A stretch of DNA of 64,000 nucleotides, from contig NZ_BKAU01000001.1 of the NCBI RefSeq assembly GCF_007992715.1, forward strand, positions 1,302,001 to 1,366,000. Direction: 5' to 3'. This document shows, piece by piece, positions 18,308 through 25,577 of this stretch. The notes below the pieces were generated by a model that saw only the letters and a list, made by a program, of their open reading frames with translations, searched no databases and had not been told where the DNA came from. Position 1 is the stretch's first letter, and each line of letters opens with the position of its first letter. The stretch comes from Chitinophaga cymbidii. Lineage in GTDB: Bacteria; Bacteroidota; Bacteroidia; Chitinophagales; Chitinophagaceae. The position numbers and the translations under genes are program-made.

Positions 18308-18321
18308 ATAACCGTATAACA

Positions 18322-18362
18322 TTGCGCTCCTGCTGTTCATCCGCGGCAGGAGCGCAACTTTT
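18322..18362 (+). terminator. Rho-independent terminator after btuB
   Basis: Perfect 12-bp arms TTGCGCTCCTGC (18322-18333) and GCAGGAGCGCAA (18346-18357) with a 12-base loop and TTTT at 18359-18362. Confidence 0.9.
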
Positions 18363-18406
18363 ATAGCGGGAGTCCACGCCCCGCCCCCTGCTTGCGAAAA
18401 GTGTGG

Positions 18407-18414
18407 TATATTTG
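18407..18414 (+). promoter_or_regulatory. -7 promoter element TATATTTG
   Basis: An exact TAnnTTTG element ends 9 bases before the ATG of the CobC-like gene, implying a very short leader. No TTG lies at the preferred 19-21-base spacing, so the -33 element is weak or absent. Confidence 0.5.
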
Positions 18415-18423
18415 CATCCGAAT

Positions 18424-18984
18424 ATGGATATTTACCTGATACGGCATACCACGCCGGACGTTGAATATGGAACCTGCTATGGATTTGCGGACCTGGACCT
18501 TGCTCACACTTTCCCCGCGGAAGCGGCCCGCGTAAAGGAATTACTGCCCAACAAAGCATTTTCGGTATATGCCAGCCCCCTGCAACGATGCAGCAAACTG
18601 GCCACTTATCTTTTCGGAGAAGATTTCCGTAAAGACGACCGCCTGCGGGAAGTGAATTTTGGCGACTGGGAAATGCGCACATGGGAAGACATCGCCATTA
18701 CCACCCCCAAAACCTGGATGACGGACTACCGTTATGATCCCATGCCCAACGGCGAAAGCTATGCACAGTTGTACGAACGGAGCGTAAAGGCTTTTGAAGA
18801 GATCGTGCAGCACATGCGGCAGGACACGGCCATTGTAACCCACGGCGGCGTGATCCGCTCCATCCTCGCCTATGCCATGAAAACACCGCTCAGCGAGTCG
18901 CACGACCTTCGCGTGGAATACGGGCGGGTAGCGCATCTTCACCTGAACGGCAACGGCCTGGAAGTAAAGGCCGTGAATATCTAG
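18424..18984 (+). CDS. cobC: Histidine phosphatase, probable alpha-ribazole phosphatase
   Basis: A 186-residue histidine-phosphatase-superfamily protein. R7-H8 (LIRHTT) form the catalytic phospho-histidine motif, R55 (SPLQRC) the phosphate pocket, E76 (LREVNFGDWE) the proton donor and H140 (VTHGG) the second catalytic histidine. The LREVNFGDWEMRTWEDI stretch is typical of CobC, which removes the 5'-phosphate of alpha-ribazole phosphate during assembly of the cobalamin lower ligand. Its place just after the B12 receptor supports that over a generic phosphoglycerate mutase. It has its own -7 element and overlaps its convergent neighbour by the tetramer CTAG. Confidence 0.85.
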   Translation: MDIYLIRHTTPDVEYGTCYGFADLDLAHTFPAEAARVKELLPNKAFSVYASPLQRCSKLATYLFGEDFRKDDRLREVNFGDWEMRTWEDIAITTPKTWMTDYRYDPMPNGESYAQLYERSVKAFEEIVQHMRQDTAIVTHGGVIRSILAYAMKTPLSESHDLRVEYGRVAHLHLNGNGLEVKAVNI

Positions 18985-19568
18985 GAAGCTTCTTCAAAGA
19001 AAGAGATCAGCAGCATGCGGGCGTCGTCATCACCTATGTTGGAAGGTTTGTGCCCCAGCCGCCCGTCAAAAAAGATGGAGTCGCCCGCTTCGAGCACATG
19101 CACTTCGTTGTGCACCTGGTACTCCACGGTGCCTTTGATCACGTACTGATATTCCCAGGCATCGGCCTTGACCATCTGGCTGCGCCGGGCGCCCTTCTTC
19201 AGGTCTGCCAGCATCACATCCATGGGACAGCCCTTTACCGTACGGGAAATCACCCGCTGGTACCGGTATCCTTTTGCATTTTCCTTTATGGGCTGATAAC
19301 GGTCCTGGCGGACCACAATGATGCGGGAAGCCTGCTGATGCTGGTCGATATCATTGAAGAATTCGTTCATATCCTGGTTCAGCGCGCGGATGATGTTCAC
19401 GAGCACCAGCAGGGAAGGCACGGTACGGCAATTCTCGATCTGTGAGATCAGCCCTTTGCTGACCTCCGCCTTGTTGGCAAGCTCCTGTACAGTGATGCCT
19501 TTAGCCTTCCGCTGCTCTTTTATCTTCTGACTGATCCGGATAATGATATCTTCCTGCATGCCGGACAA
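18981..19568 (-). CDS. XRE-family transcriptional regulator with cupin domain
   Basis: A 195-residue regulator of the HTH-XRE/cupin_2 type (PuuR/SutR-like architecture). The HTH covers about residues 10-65 (GITVQELANKAEVSKGLISQIEN), and the cupin barrel about 110-190 with EYQYVIKGTVEYQVHNEVHVLEAGDSIFFDGRLGHKPSN. Such proteins sense a small molecule, often an amino acid, polyamine or sulfur compound, through the cupin. It converges on cobC, the stop codons sharing CTAG at 18981-18984, and diverges from marC. A start three codons later (19559) is possible. A 5-bp inverted repeat just upstream may be its operator. Confidence 0.9.
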   Translation of the reverse strand: MSGMQEDIIIRISQKIKEQRKAKGITVQELANKAEVSKGLISQIENCRTVPSLLVLVNIIRALNQDMNEFFNDIDQHQQASRIIVVRQDRYQPIKENAKGYRYQRVISRTVKGCPMDVMLADLKKGARRSQMVKADAWEYQYVIKGTVEYQVHNEVHVLEAGDSIFFDGRLGHKPSNIGDDDARMLLISFFEEAS

Positions 19569-19578
19569 AATAAATATT

Positions 19579-19591
19579 TTAGCTTAGCTAA
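19579..19591. promoter_or_regulatory. Possible operator for the XRE-cupin regulator
   Basis: Inverted repeat TTAGC-TTA-GCTAA lies 10 bases upstream of the regulator's first codon, inside the gap to the divergent marC gene. Position and symmetry suit an autoregulatory site, but no binding data are available. Confidence 0.35.
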
Positions 19592-19618
19592 CCATCAATC
19601 CGGGCAAAAGAATACCTT

Positions 19619-19626
19619 TACTTTTG
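19619..19626 (+). promoter_or_regulatory. -7 promoter element TACTTTTG for marC
   Basis: An exact TAnnTTTG element 15 bases before the marC-family ATG. I see no TTG at the expected upstream spacing. Confidence 0.4.
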
Positions 19627-19641
19627 CTAAAAAAACGTTAT

Positions 19642-20211
19642 ATGTTCAGTATCGACCAGATCATTACCGTAGGCTTCACCCTTTTTGCAGTCATCGATAT
19701 ACTTGGTTCCATCCCCATTCTGCTCTCTTTACGGGAGAAGATCGGCGAGATCAATGCGCTGAAAGCGACGTTGGCCTCGGGCGTGCTGATGGTGCTGTTC
19801 CTGCTGGTAGGGGAATCTTTTCTGAAGCTGATGAGCGTAGACGTACAATCCTTTGCCGTGGCGGGTTCCATCGTGATCTTCGTGATCGGCCTGGAAATGA
19901 TCCTGGGCATAGAGTTTTTCAAAAGCGATAATGATACGAAAACGGGGAGCCTGGTGCCTATTGCGTTCCCGCTGATCGCCGGGTCCGGTACGCTGACGAC
20001 CATTATGTCGTTAAAGGCCGATTTCGGGGATTATAACATCCTGGCCGGGATCGTGGTGAACCTGGTCATTATTTACACCGTGTTGCGGTCATTAAGCTGG
20101 ATAGAGCGGATACTGGGAAAGGCCGGCCTGATGGTGGTACGGAAGTTCTTCGGGGTGATCCTGCTGGCCATTGCGGTGAAAATCTTTAAAAGTAATATCG
20201 GTACTTTATAA
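19642..20211 (+). CDS. MarC family (UPF0056) integral membrane protein
   Basis: A 189-residue protein with six predicted hydrophobic helices and the MarC signatures: FAVIDILGSIPILLSL in helix 1 and PLIAGSGTLTTIMSL near residue 115. The frame is open further upstream, but ATG 19642 follows a -7 element and gives the usual family N-terminus. MarC proteins are widespread inner-membrane proteins; early links to multiple antibiotic resistance were not upheld and no transport substrate is established. The gene is monocistronic and precedes a tRNA gene. Confidence 0.9.
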   Translation: MFSIDQIITVGFTLFAVIDILGSIPILLSLREKIGEINALKATLASGVLMVLFLLVGESFLKLMSVDVQSFAVAGSIVIFVIGLEMILGIEFFKSDNDTKTGSLVPIAFPLIAGSGTLTTIMSLKADFGDYNILAGIVVNLVIIYTVLRSLSWIERILGKAGLMVVRKFFGVILLAIAVKIFKSNIGTL

Positions 20212-20267
20212 AAATCTTTCAGGATTTGCCAAATTAAGTTAGCTTTGCAGTCCTTCGGAGCAATGCT

Positions 20268-20339
20268 GGCCTCGTAGTACAATGGATAGTATAAGAGTTT
20301 CCGAAGCTCCAGATCCTGGTTCGATTCCAGGCGAGGCTA
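20268..20339 (+). tRNA. tRNA-Arg, anticodon CCG
   Basis: A full cloverleaf can be drawn by hand: acceptor GGCCTCG (20268-20274) with CGAGGCT (20332-20338), D stem GTAC/GTAT, anticodon loop TTCCGAA with CCG at 20301-20303, and T arm CCTGG-TTCGATT-CCAGG (20315-20331). The discriminator is A20339 and CCA is not encoded. The anticodon stem has one A-C mismatch at its outer end and a T-G wobble at its inner end. It reads the arginine codon CGG. Confidence 0.9.
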
Positions 20340-20340
20340 C

Positions 20341-20383
20341 AAGGGCTATATTTAATTGATGATCAATTAAATATAGCCCTTTA
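20341..20383. terminator. 20-bp near-perfect palindrome, bidirectional terminator
   Basis: The arms 20341-20360 and 20362-20381 are exact reverse complements around a single central base, beginning AAGGGCTATA and ending TATAGCCCTT. A T run follows on the plus strand and an A run precedes on the other side. It directly follows the tRNA and faces the convergent gene at 20396-20812, so it can end both transcripts. The arm length is unusual for a terminator. Confidence 0.8.
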
Positions 20384-20395
20384 AATTTCAAGTAA

Positions 20396-20812
20396 TTAAC
20401 GCAGCAAAGAATCCCACTGATCTTTATATTGCTCGATTTTTCCTTTCATTAATCTTTTTTCCTTTTTAAAGATTCGCTGCAATACTTCTATATCGCTGGA
20501 CGGAATAATATAAAAATCGGGCAACGATGATATTTCGTGGAACTTCCCTTTATAAATGACTACTACGATGTAATGGTTGGGTTCAACTCTGACATTATTA
20601 ACAGGAATGGAACTATAATCCCTGACAGATTTGACATCGATTGTAATAGCAAGTCCATTCTTTGACTTAATAATAATATCAATCTGCTTCGTATTCCCAA
20701 AACTCAAAAACGCATTAATATTCATCCTATAGAGATGACTTAACACTAAAAACTCACTACCTGTCCCCGATTCCTGAGTGGACTTTCTTTCTGGTTTAAC
20801 TACTGTCTTCAT
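20396..20812 (-). CDS. PD-(D/E)XK nuclease-like protein
   Basis: A 138-residue protein, AT-rich compared with its neighbours. Residues 17-65 carry a plausible PD-(D/E)XK core: E20 on the first helix (GTGSEFLVLSHLYR), D45 (KQIDIII), then D59-V-K61 (ITIDVKS). The order E-D-DxK and their spacing resemble restriction-endonuclease-like and Holliday-junction-resolvase-like folds. No methyltransferase or specificity partner is nearby, so it is not part of a recognisable restriction system. It may be a small orphan nuclease of mobile origin beside the tRNA, or a housekeeping protein of unknown role. Domain call by motif only. Confidence 0.65.
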   Translation of the reverse strand: MKTVVKPERKSTQESGTGSEFLVLSHLYRMNINAFLSFGNTKQIDIIIKSKNGLAITIDVKSVRDYSSIPVNNVRVEPNHYIVVVIYKGKFHEISSLPDFYIIPSSDIEVLQRIFKKEKRLMKGKIEQYKDQWDSLLR

Positions 20813-20987
20813 ATAGATATACGGTTATAAGGATTGAAATAGGCTCGAATACGGCATTCTATTGCCAGAGAATATGAAAAGGAACGGCCCATAGATTTTT
20901 ACCGAACGGAACGAAAGATTGCCTTTAGAATTTCAAAAGGTTGACTTTAGTTTTACATACATTAAATAAAATATAAAGCGTAAAATA

Positions 20988-21491
20988 CTACCCCTTTAAG
21001 CACAATCCTAATATGCCGGCTACAACTTCATTTATATGAACACTGGTATCCACCTCATGCGTTGCTATCTTACGTAGCAAAGGCTCGATCGTATCAATCA
21101 GGATGAGCACACGCGCCATCTCCTGTGGGTCTTTTCCGTACGGATTGTTAGTCCTGGTAGCCAGCCGTTCTGTAATGATGGCCGGTGGAGCGCTCAACAG
21201 GATCACATGGTCAAACAGCGGAAGAAACTTTCCCATATTCTGCGCGGTACCGCTTACGAATAATATATCCGTGTCTTCGGCGGATAACAGTTCCTGCACG
21301 CGGTCTTCCCGCCATACCCAATCCCGGTCAGGCTCTACGGGAAAATCGTCCGGATCAGGATCGGTAATGGCCATCCATTCGGAGAATTCATCACTATCCA
21401 GATCTACCGCTTTATAGCCGCGGGCCGCCAGTTCCCCGATGACGGTCGATTTACCGGTGCCGGACATGCCTGTGATCAGTATGCGCTTCAT
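20988..21491 (-). CDS. P-loop AAA/nucleoside-kinase-like protein
   Basis: A 167-residue P-loop NTPase with Walker A GMSGTGKS at residues 8-15 and a compact shikimate/adenylate-kinase-like build. VDLDSDEFSEW (about 29-39) is a likely substrate-binding segment, DILFVSGTAQNMGKFLPLFD (about 75-94) a Walker-B-like strand region, and RLATRTNNPYGK (about 109-120) a lid segment with arginines. It resembles the small AAA_18/AAA_33 kinases found singly in many genomes, whose substrates are often unknown. It stands alone with no operon partner. Confidence 0.8.
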   Translation of the reverse strand: MKRILITGMSGTGKSTVIGELAARGYKAVDLDSDEFSEWMAITDPDPDDFPVEPDRDWVWREDRVQELLSAEDTDILFVSGTAQNMGKFLPLFDHVILLSAPPAIITERLATRTNNPYGKDPQEMARVLILIDTIEPLLRKIATHEVDTSVHINEVVAGILGLCLKG

Positions 21492-21622
21492 TCAATAGAA
21501 AATTATGGGATTGCAAAGTACGATTTGCCGGTATACTATACCTGCCTGAATATCCGTCATCCTGCGAGGGAACCTTCCTGCCGTATTTGTGTTATATTTA
21601 CAATAACCAAAACAATCGCTTT

Positions 21623-22420
21623 ATGGCAATGCAAACATCTTTGTTCACCTTCACCGGGAAAGCCGCCAATATGATCGGCTATTACCGTGATGGTAAACAT
21701 TACTTCCGCAGCATGCCGGCCTCCGTCCGGCAGACCGCTGCCACCAAACGCGCGGCCCTGCGCTTCGGTGCAGCCAGCAAAAAAGGCCGGCTCGTCCGTA
21801 GTGCTTTCGCTGATGCGCTGGATATTCCTTACGACGGTAGTCATATCAACCGGCTGAACAGGCTGCTGATCAAAGCCGGCAGGGAGGACAACGCTGCGCT
21901 GGCGGGCTTCCGGTTTAACCAGCGTACGGGAACAGACCGGTTCTTCTACAGCGAGCCCACGCTCTCTGAAGACGGCATATTGCATATTCCCGCGCAGGAA
22001 CTGCCGCAGTTCAAAGGTATCACCGCGTTTGAAGTGAAAGTGATCGCCGCCCGCATCAGCTTCGGGGAGCGCCGCGTAGTGCGTACAGATACTGCCATGA
22101 TCACGCTCGACACACGCGAAGCTTTCGCCGGTGCGGCGCTGGATGTGGATGTACCGGGTAAAGGAACGCTGGTAGTGACCTTGCAGGTAAGAGGCATGAA
22201 CGGAAACGCTCCTTCCAACAACAGGAAGTACCTCGCGGCGGATATCATCGCCGTAAAGGAGCCGGAAACAGCACAGGTCTTTCACAGGCCCTCACACGGG
22301 CAGCAGGCTGCTTTGCAAGAACGGCTGCATGCAATACTGGATGCATCAACCCAAAAGCAGGCACAGCAAGGGCAGCGGTCGCAAGCCAATCATCCCCGGC
22401 ATGTTATCCAAAGAGAATAG
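21623..22420 (+). CDS. Conserved hypothetical protein (265 aa)
   Basis: I start this gene at ATG 21623. The protein has no signal peptide. Its first ~70 residues contain FTFTGKAANMIGYYRDGKHYFR, followed by a Lys/Arg-rich helix and FGAASKKGRLVRSAF; the middle and C-terminal parts are beta-rich (FKGITAFEVKVIAARISF, LVVTLQVRGMNG), and the tail (about 225-265) is rich in Gln and His. The N-terminal block matches the layout of the 139-residue protein at 60627-61046 (TG..., YY..GK.Y.R, RR.K, G.ASR). I do not recognise the function. It is a single gene in a GC-rich setting and looks native. Confidence 0.75.
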   Translation: MAMQTSLFTFTGKAANMIGYYRDGKHYFRSMPASVRQTAATKRAALRFGAASKKGRLVRSAFADALDIPYDGSHINRLNRLLIKAGREDNAALAGFRFNQRTGTDRFFYSEPTLSEDGILHIPAQELPQFKGITAFEVKVIAARISFGERRVVRTDTAMITLDTREAFAGAALDVDVPGKGTLVVTLQVRGMNGNAPSNNRKYLAADIIAVKEPETAQVFHRPSHGQQAALQERLHAILDASTQKQAQQGQRSQANHPRHVIQRE

Positions 22421-22642
22421 AACTTCCTCTGCCTGAGCGCATTATTTTGGTGAACATCCATTGAACGTTACAACCCACACCTTCAAAAAACATAGAAAAC
22501 TCCATCCTTTCTGCAATAATGATCTTGCGGGAAGGATTCTCCATGCCCTGCAAACATCATCCTCCGCATTCCTCAACTGCAAATCAAAACCGCATCATCA
22601 CCACATCAAGTCCACCTTGCCTTCAGTGATCTCATAGCGATC

Positions 22643-24250
22643 CTATAGTGATCGCCGCATAAACTCCCACACCACATCCGCCGGAATCACAATCGTGCTC
22701 GTCCGGCTGTATCGCGCGATATTGATCCCCTGAAAGCCACCCGTGGCATCGAACACCGGCCCGCCACATTGATCCGGCGTCAATACCGCATCATGCGCAA
22801 AGACGCGCGCAAAACCATCCCTCCGCGCACTTTTGCCGCCGGTGAACATATCGGCGGGATGTGTGGCTTTTATGAGCGGTTTTTCACTTAGCACGATCCT
22901 GCGGGTATAGCTGCTGTCTTGCCGTTTCAGCTGAATGGCCACCGTATCGCCGGGCCAGTACTTTTGCAGCTCGGCGCCGTAGTCTTCCGGTTTAAGGAGC
23001 GCAACGCCGTTGATGCTGATCACCTCGTCGCCTTCCCGCAGGCCGCTGGCGACGGCCGGAGAGTTCTTACGCACGAAGGTGAGCAGCAGCGGGCCGCTCC
23101 TGTAGGCTACAGAGGCGCCCAGAAAGCCGGTGCTGCTGATCTTCGGGAGGCTGAAGGGCAATGATCCCGCCACGCTGATCGCGCTGGCGGTATCGGGGCG
23201 CGGGCTTACCAGGAATTTCCCAAGCTGTTGAAACGACAGGCTGTCCGGCTTCGCTTCCGGCAGCCTGATGCCTCCCCTGACGCCTTTCTTCACCTGTAAA
23301 AGCACCAGGTCGTTTTCCCGGTCGCGGCGCAGGATGGTGGCTTTGATCATTTTATTGCCGGCATGCACGAGCGGCTCACTGCCTGTCATCGAGCTTTTGC
23401 TGACGATGTAACCACCGGCGAACGAGGCTCCGTAAATCTTTTCTTCTTTACCATTCAGCTGGCTGGTGATGAGCAGGCAGGCATCTTTGGTAGTGCTGGA
23501 GGCGGCGGGCTGTTCATATATTTTCAGCTGTGCGGACAGCGGATCATTGCCCACAGTATCTGTAACGGGCGGCAGGGCGTTGTATTTTTTGGGGGTGGCC
23601 AGCGCCGTTCTGAATTTGCGGTAAAGGTCCACCGGTATTTCGTAGTTCAATGATTCCGGAACATTGATCGCGCTGTGTATGCCGATCACCCGGCCCAGGA
23701 GATCGAACAGCGGGCCACCGGAATCGCCGGGCTCCATGATGCAGGTGGATTGCAGGAAACCGCGGTCGTTGCCGGTGCTGGTAATGCGGCCAAAGCGAAT
23801 GACGGGCAGCGGCTGGTTCAGCGATTCAGGGTAGGCGATGCTGATACAGGGCTGATCCGGCTTCAATGAAGCGGAATATCCCATTTCCGCATACGGCCAG
23901 GCGCCGGGTGTGATGATCTTCATCATGGACACATCGGGCACCATGGGATCGTCCGCCATTTCTATTTTTCCAAGCGCCAGCGCAATGGCTTCCCTGCCGT
24001 CCGGGAACATTACCTTGTACGTTTTGCCCGGGGTGGACGTGTGCGCCGCGGTGAGCAGATCGCCCCGGGGGCTTACTACCACGGCGCTGAACTGGGCGCT
24101 CATCTGTTTGTCAGTGGCAGTGTCATAGCCCCACATGCGCACGCTGGCGGCGTATGCTTTTGCAATGGCTTCCTGCACATTGCCTTCCAATTGATGCTGG
24201 GCCTGCGCGCTGAGGGATATAACAGTGAAACAAATAATAAGCAGCCGCAT
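22643..24250 (-). CDS. Secreted trypsin-like serine protease with PDZ domain and pseudoprotease half
   Basis: A 535-residue exported protein; ATG 24250 gives the signal peptide MRLLIICFTVISLSAQA. The first domain (about 25-220) is an HtrA-type chymotrypsin fold with a full triad: H70 (LLTAAH), D106 and S177 (PGDSGGP). A second protease-like region follows (about 240-350) in which the usual TNAH is replaced by VSKSS, so its histidine is missing, while RENDLVLLQV keeps the Asp strand. A PDZ domain (about 380-465, GLREGDEVISINGV) comes next, and only then the nucleophile loop of the second fold, DQCGGPVFD, with C495 where Ser is expected. So one active and one probably inactive protease domain, the latter interrupted by PDZ. 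Periplasmic protein quality control is a likely role. Confidence 0.88.
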   Translation of the reverse strand: MRLLIICFTVISLSAQAQHQLEGNVQEAIAKAYAASVRMWGYDTATDKQMSAQFSAVVVSPRGDLLTAAHTSTPGKTYKVMFPDGREAIALALGKIEMADDPMVPDVSMMKIITPGAWPYAEMGYSASLKPDQPCISIAYPESLNQPLPVIRFGRITSTGNDRGFLQSTCIMEPGDSGGPLFDLLGRVIGIHSAINVPESLNYEIPVDLYRKFRTALATPKKYNALPPVTDTVGNDPLSAQLKIYEQPAASSTTKDACLLITSQLNGKEEKIYGASFAGGYIVSKSSMTGSEPLVHAGNKMIKATILRRDRENDLVLLQVKKGVRGGIRLPEAKPDSLSFQQLGKFLVSPRPDTASAISVAGSLPFSLPKISSTGFLGASVAYRSGPLLLTFVRKNSPAVASGLREGDEVISINGVALLKPEDYGAELQKYWPGDTVAIQLKRQDSSYTRRIVLSEKPLIKATHPADMFTGGKSARRDGFARVFAHDAVLTPDQCGGPVFDATGGFQGINIARYSRTSTIVIPADVVWEFMRRSL

Positions 24251-24265
24251 ATAAAAGAAGGATGT

Positions 24266-24302
24266 AAAAAGCCCGGCTGACAACAGATCGGCCGGGACTT
24301 TC
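24266..24302 (-). terminator. Rho-independent terminator of the TlpA-like gene
   Basis: On the minus strand AGTCCCGGCC pairs with GGCCGGGCT-type sequence (arms 24271-24277 and 24291-24299), followed by TTTTT read from 24270 down to 24266. It ends the thioredoxin-like gene just upstream of the protease start. Confidence 0.75.
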
Positions 24303-24329
24303 CTAGTGTTAGAAATAGAGGAGAAAAAA

Positions 24330-25472
24330 TCAGTTCCCGAAGATCTCGGCCAGCTTCGTGTTCAGCTTTTCGCCGCGCACATTGTCCGCAATGATCTTAC
24401 CATCCCTGTCGATCAGGTAACAGGCTGGTACGCCTCTCACGCCGTACAGGCGGCCGGCGGCATTGTTCCAGCCTTTCAGGTCGGATACGTGCAGCCAGGG
24501 CAGGCCGTCTTCTTCGATCGCTTTGACCCAGTCATTTTTCTTTGAGTCCAGCGACACGGATAATATCTCGAAACCTTTGTCCTTATAAAGCTTGTATTGT
24601 TTCAGCATGTTGGGGTTCTCGGCGCGGCAGGGGCTGCACCAGCTGGCCCAGAAATCGAGGAGCACTACTTTGCCTTTGAGGTCGGCCAGCGCAAGCGGCT
24701 TGCCGCTTACGTCGTTCTGCGTGAAGGCGGGCGCGGGCTTGCCGATGGCGGTCAGGCGCTCGGCGGCGATGCGCTGTTCCAGCTCCTTTGCCATGTCAGT
24801 TTGACGAAGGTCCTTGCTCAGGCCGTCCAGCAGCGTTTTGGCCGTGGTCATGTCGGCATATGTGCCGGCCACTTCAGACAGCGCTGCCAATGCAAAAAAG
24901 GAGTTGGGATTTGCTTTTGCAAATTCGATCTGTTTCAGGCCCCGTTGCTTTCTCAATTCCGTTTGCCTGGCATTGAGGGCTGCCATGAACTCCGGGTCTT
25001 TCTTGTCTTCCGGCGATGCTTCCGCATATTCTTTCTGATATTGGGCGGTCAGCGCCATGATAGAGCCGCCGATCGCTTTGTTGTAAGCGGTGTGCTCGTC
25101 ATATATTTTGGAGCCTCTGAAAGTAGCGGTGCTTAAAGAATCTTTGGAGGTTATTTCGATCTGCTCCGGGCCGAAATAAAAATAGATCACATCCGCGCCG
25201 GGCGAATAAATGGAAAACGGCTTGCCCTTTCCTTCGTGATCGAGCGACATGCGGGCGGTGGTATAACCGGCAACGGTACCGGTGAGCCTGAACACACCGT
25301 TTATTACGTCTACAGAGTCTTCCTTTCCCTGTCCCGCTGCATCTGAATAATCGATATAAACTTTAGCGGGCTTATCCAGTGTGCCGAGCTTCCCGGTAAT
25401 GCTGAAGCTGGATTTCTGGGCAAAAGCCGCCACAGGAGCCAATGCTGCAAATAACAAACATCTCAGTTTCAT
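24330..25472 (-). CDS. TlpA-like thiol-disulfide oxidoreductase with DUF4369
   Basis: A 380-residue exported protein. The signal peptide ends at AFAQ (about residue 19); an N-terminal DUF4369 domain (about 20-130) is beta-rich; a helical linker (about 135-235) follows; the C-terminal AhpC/TSA-type thioredoxin fold (about 245-378) carries the WASWCSPC active site with C279 and C282, and the cis-proline GVPACYL near residue 349. This combination is very common in Bacteroidota periplasms, where the proteins reduce disulfides, for example in cytochrome c maturation or of damaged cell-envelope proteins. The gene is monocistronic, closed by a terminator before the protease gene. Confidence 0.92.
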   Translation of the reverse strand: MKLRCLLFAALAPVAAFAQKSSFSITGKLGTLDKPAKVYIDYSDAAGQGKEDSVDVINGVFRLTGTVAGYTTARMSLDHEGKGKPFSIYSPGADVIYFYFGPEQIEITSKDSLSTATFRGSKIYDEHTAYNKAIGGSIMALTAQYQKEYAEASPEDKKDPEFMAALNARQTELRKQRGLKQIEFAKANPNSFFALAALSEVAGTYADMTTAKTLLDGLSKDLRQTDMAKELEQRIAAERLTAIGKPAPAFTQNDVSGKPLALADLKGKVVLLDFWASWCSPCRAENPNMLKQYKLYKDKGFEILSVSLDSKKNDWVKAIEEDGLPWLHVSDLKGWNNAAGRLYGVRGVPACYLIDRDGKIIADNVRGEKLNTKLAEIFGN

Positions 25473-25577
25473 GTAGTTGTTGGTTTTTTTAGATAAAAGA
25501 TGGCGGAACCATCCGTTATATAAAGCAGCATACCGCGTTTTTCTTAGCGTTTTGGAGGAAGATATTTCTTAACGGGG

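Noticed and set aside
17207..18682. 491-codon minus-strand frame
   Set aside because: It lies antisense across btuB and cobC; its residue composition (His, Gly, Val, Arg rich) and lack of motifs show it is a shadow of GC-rich genes.
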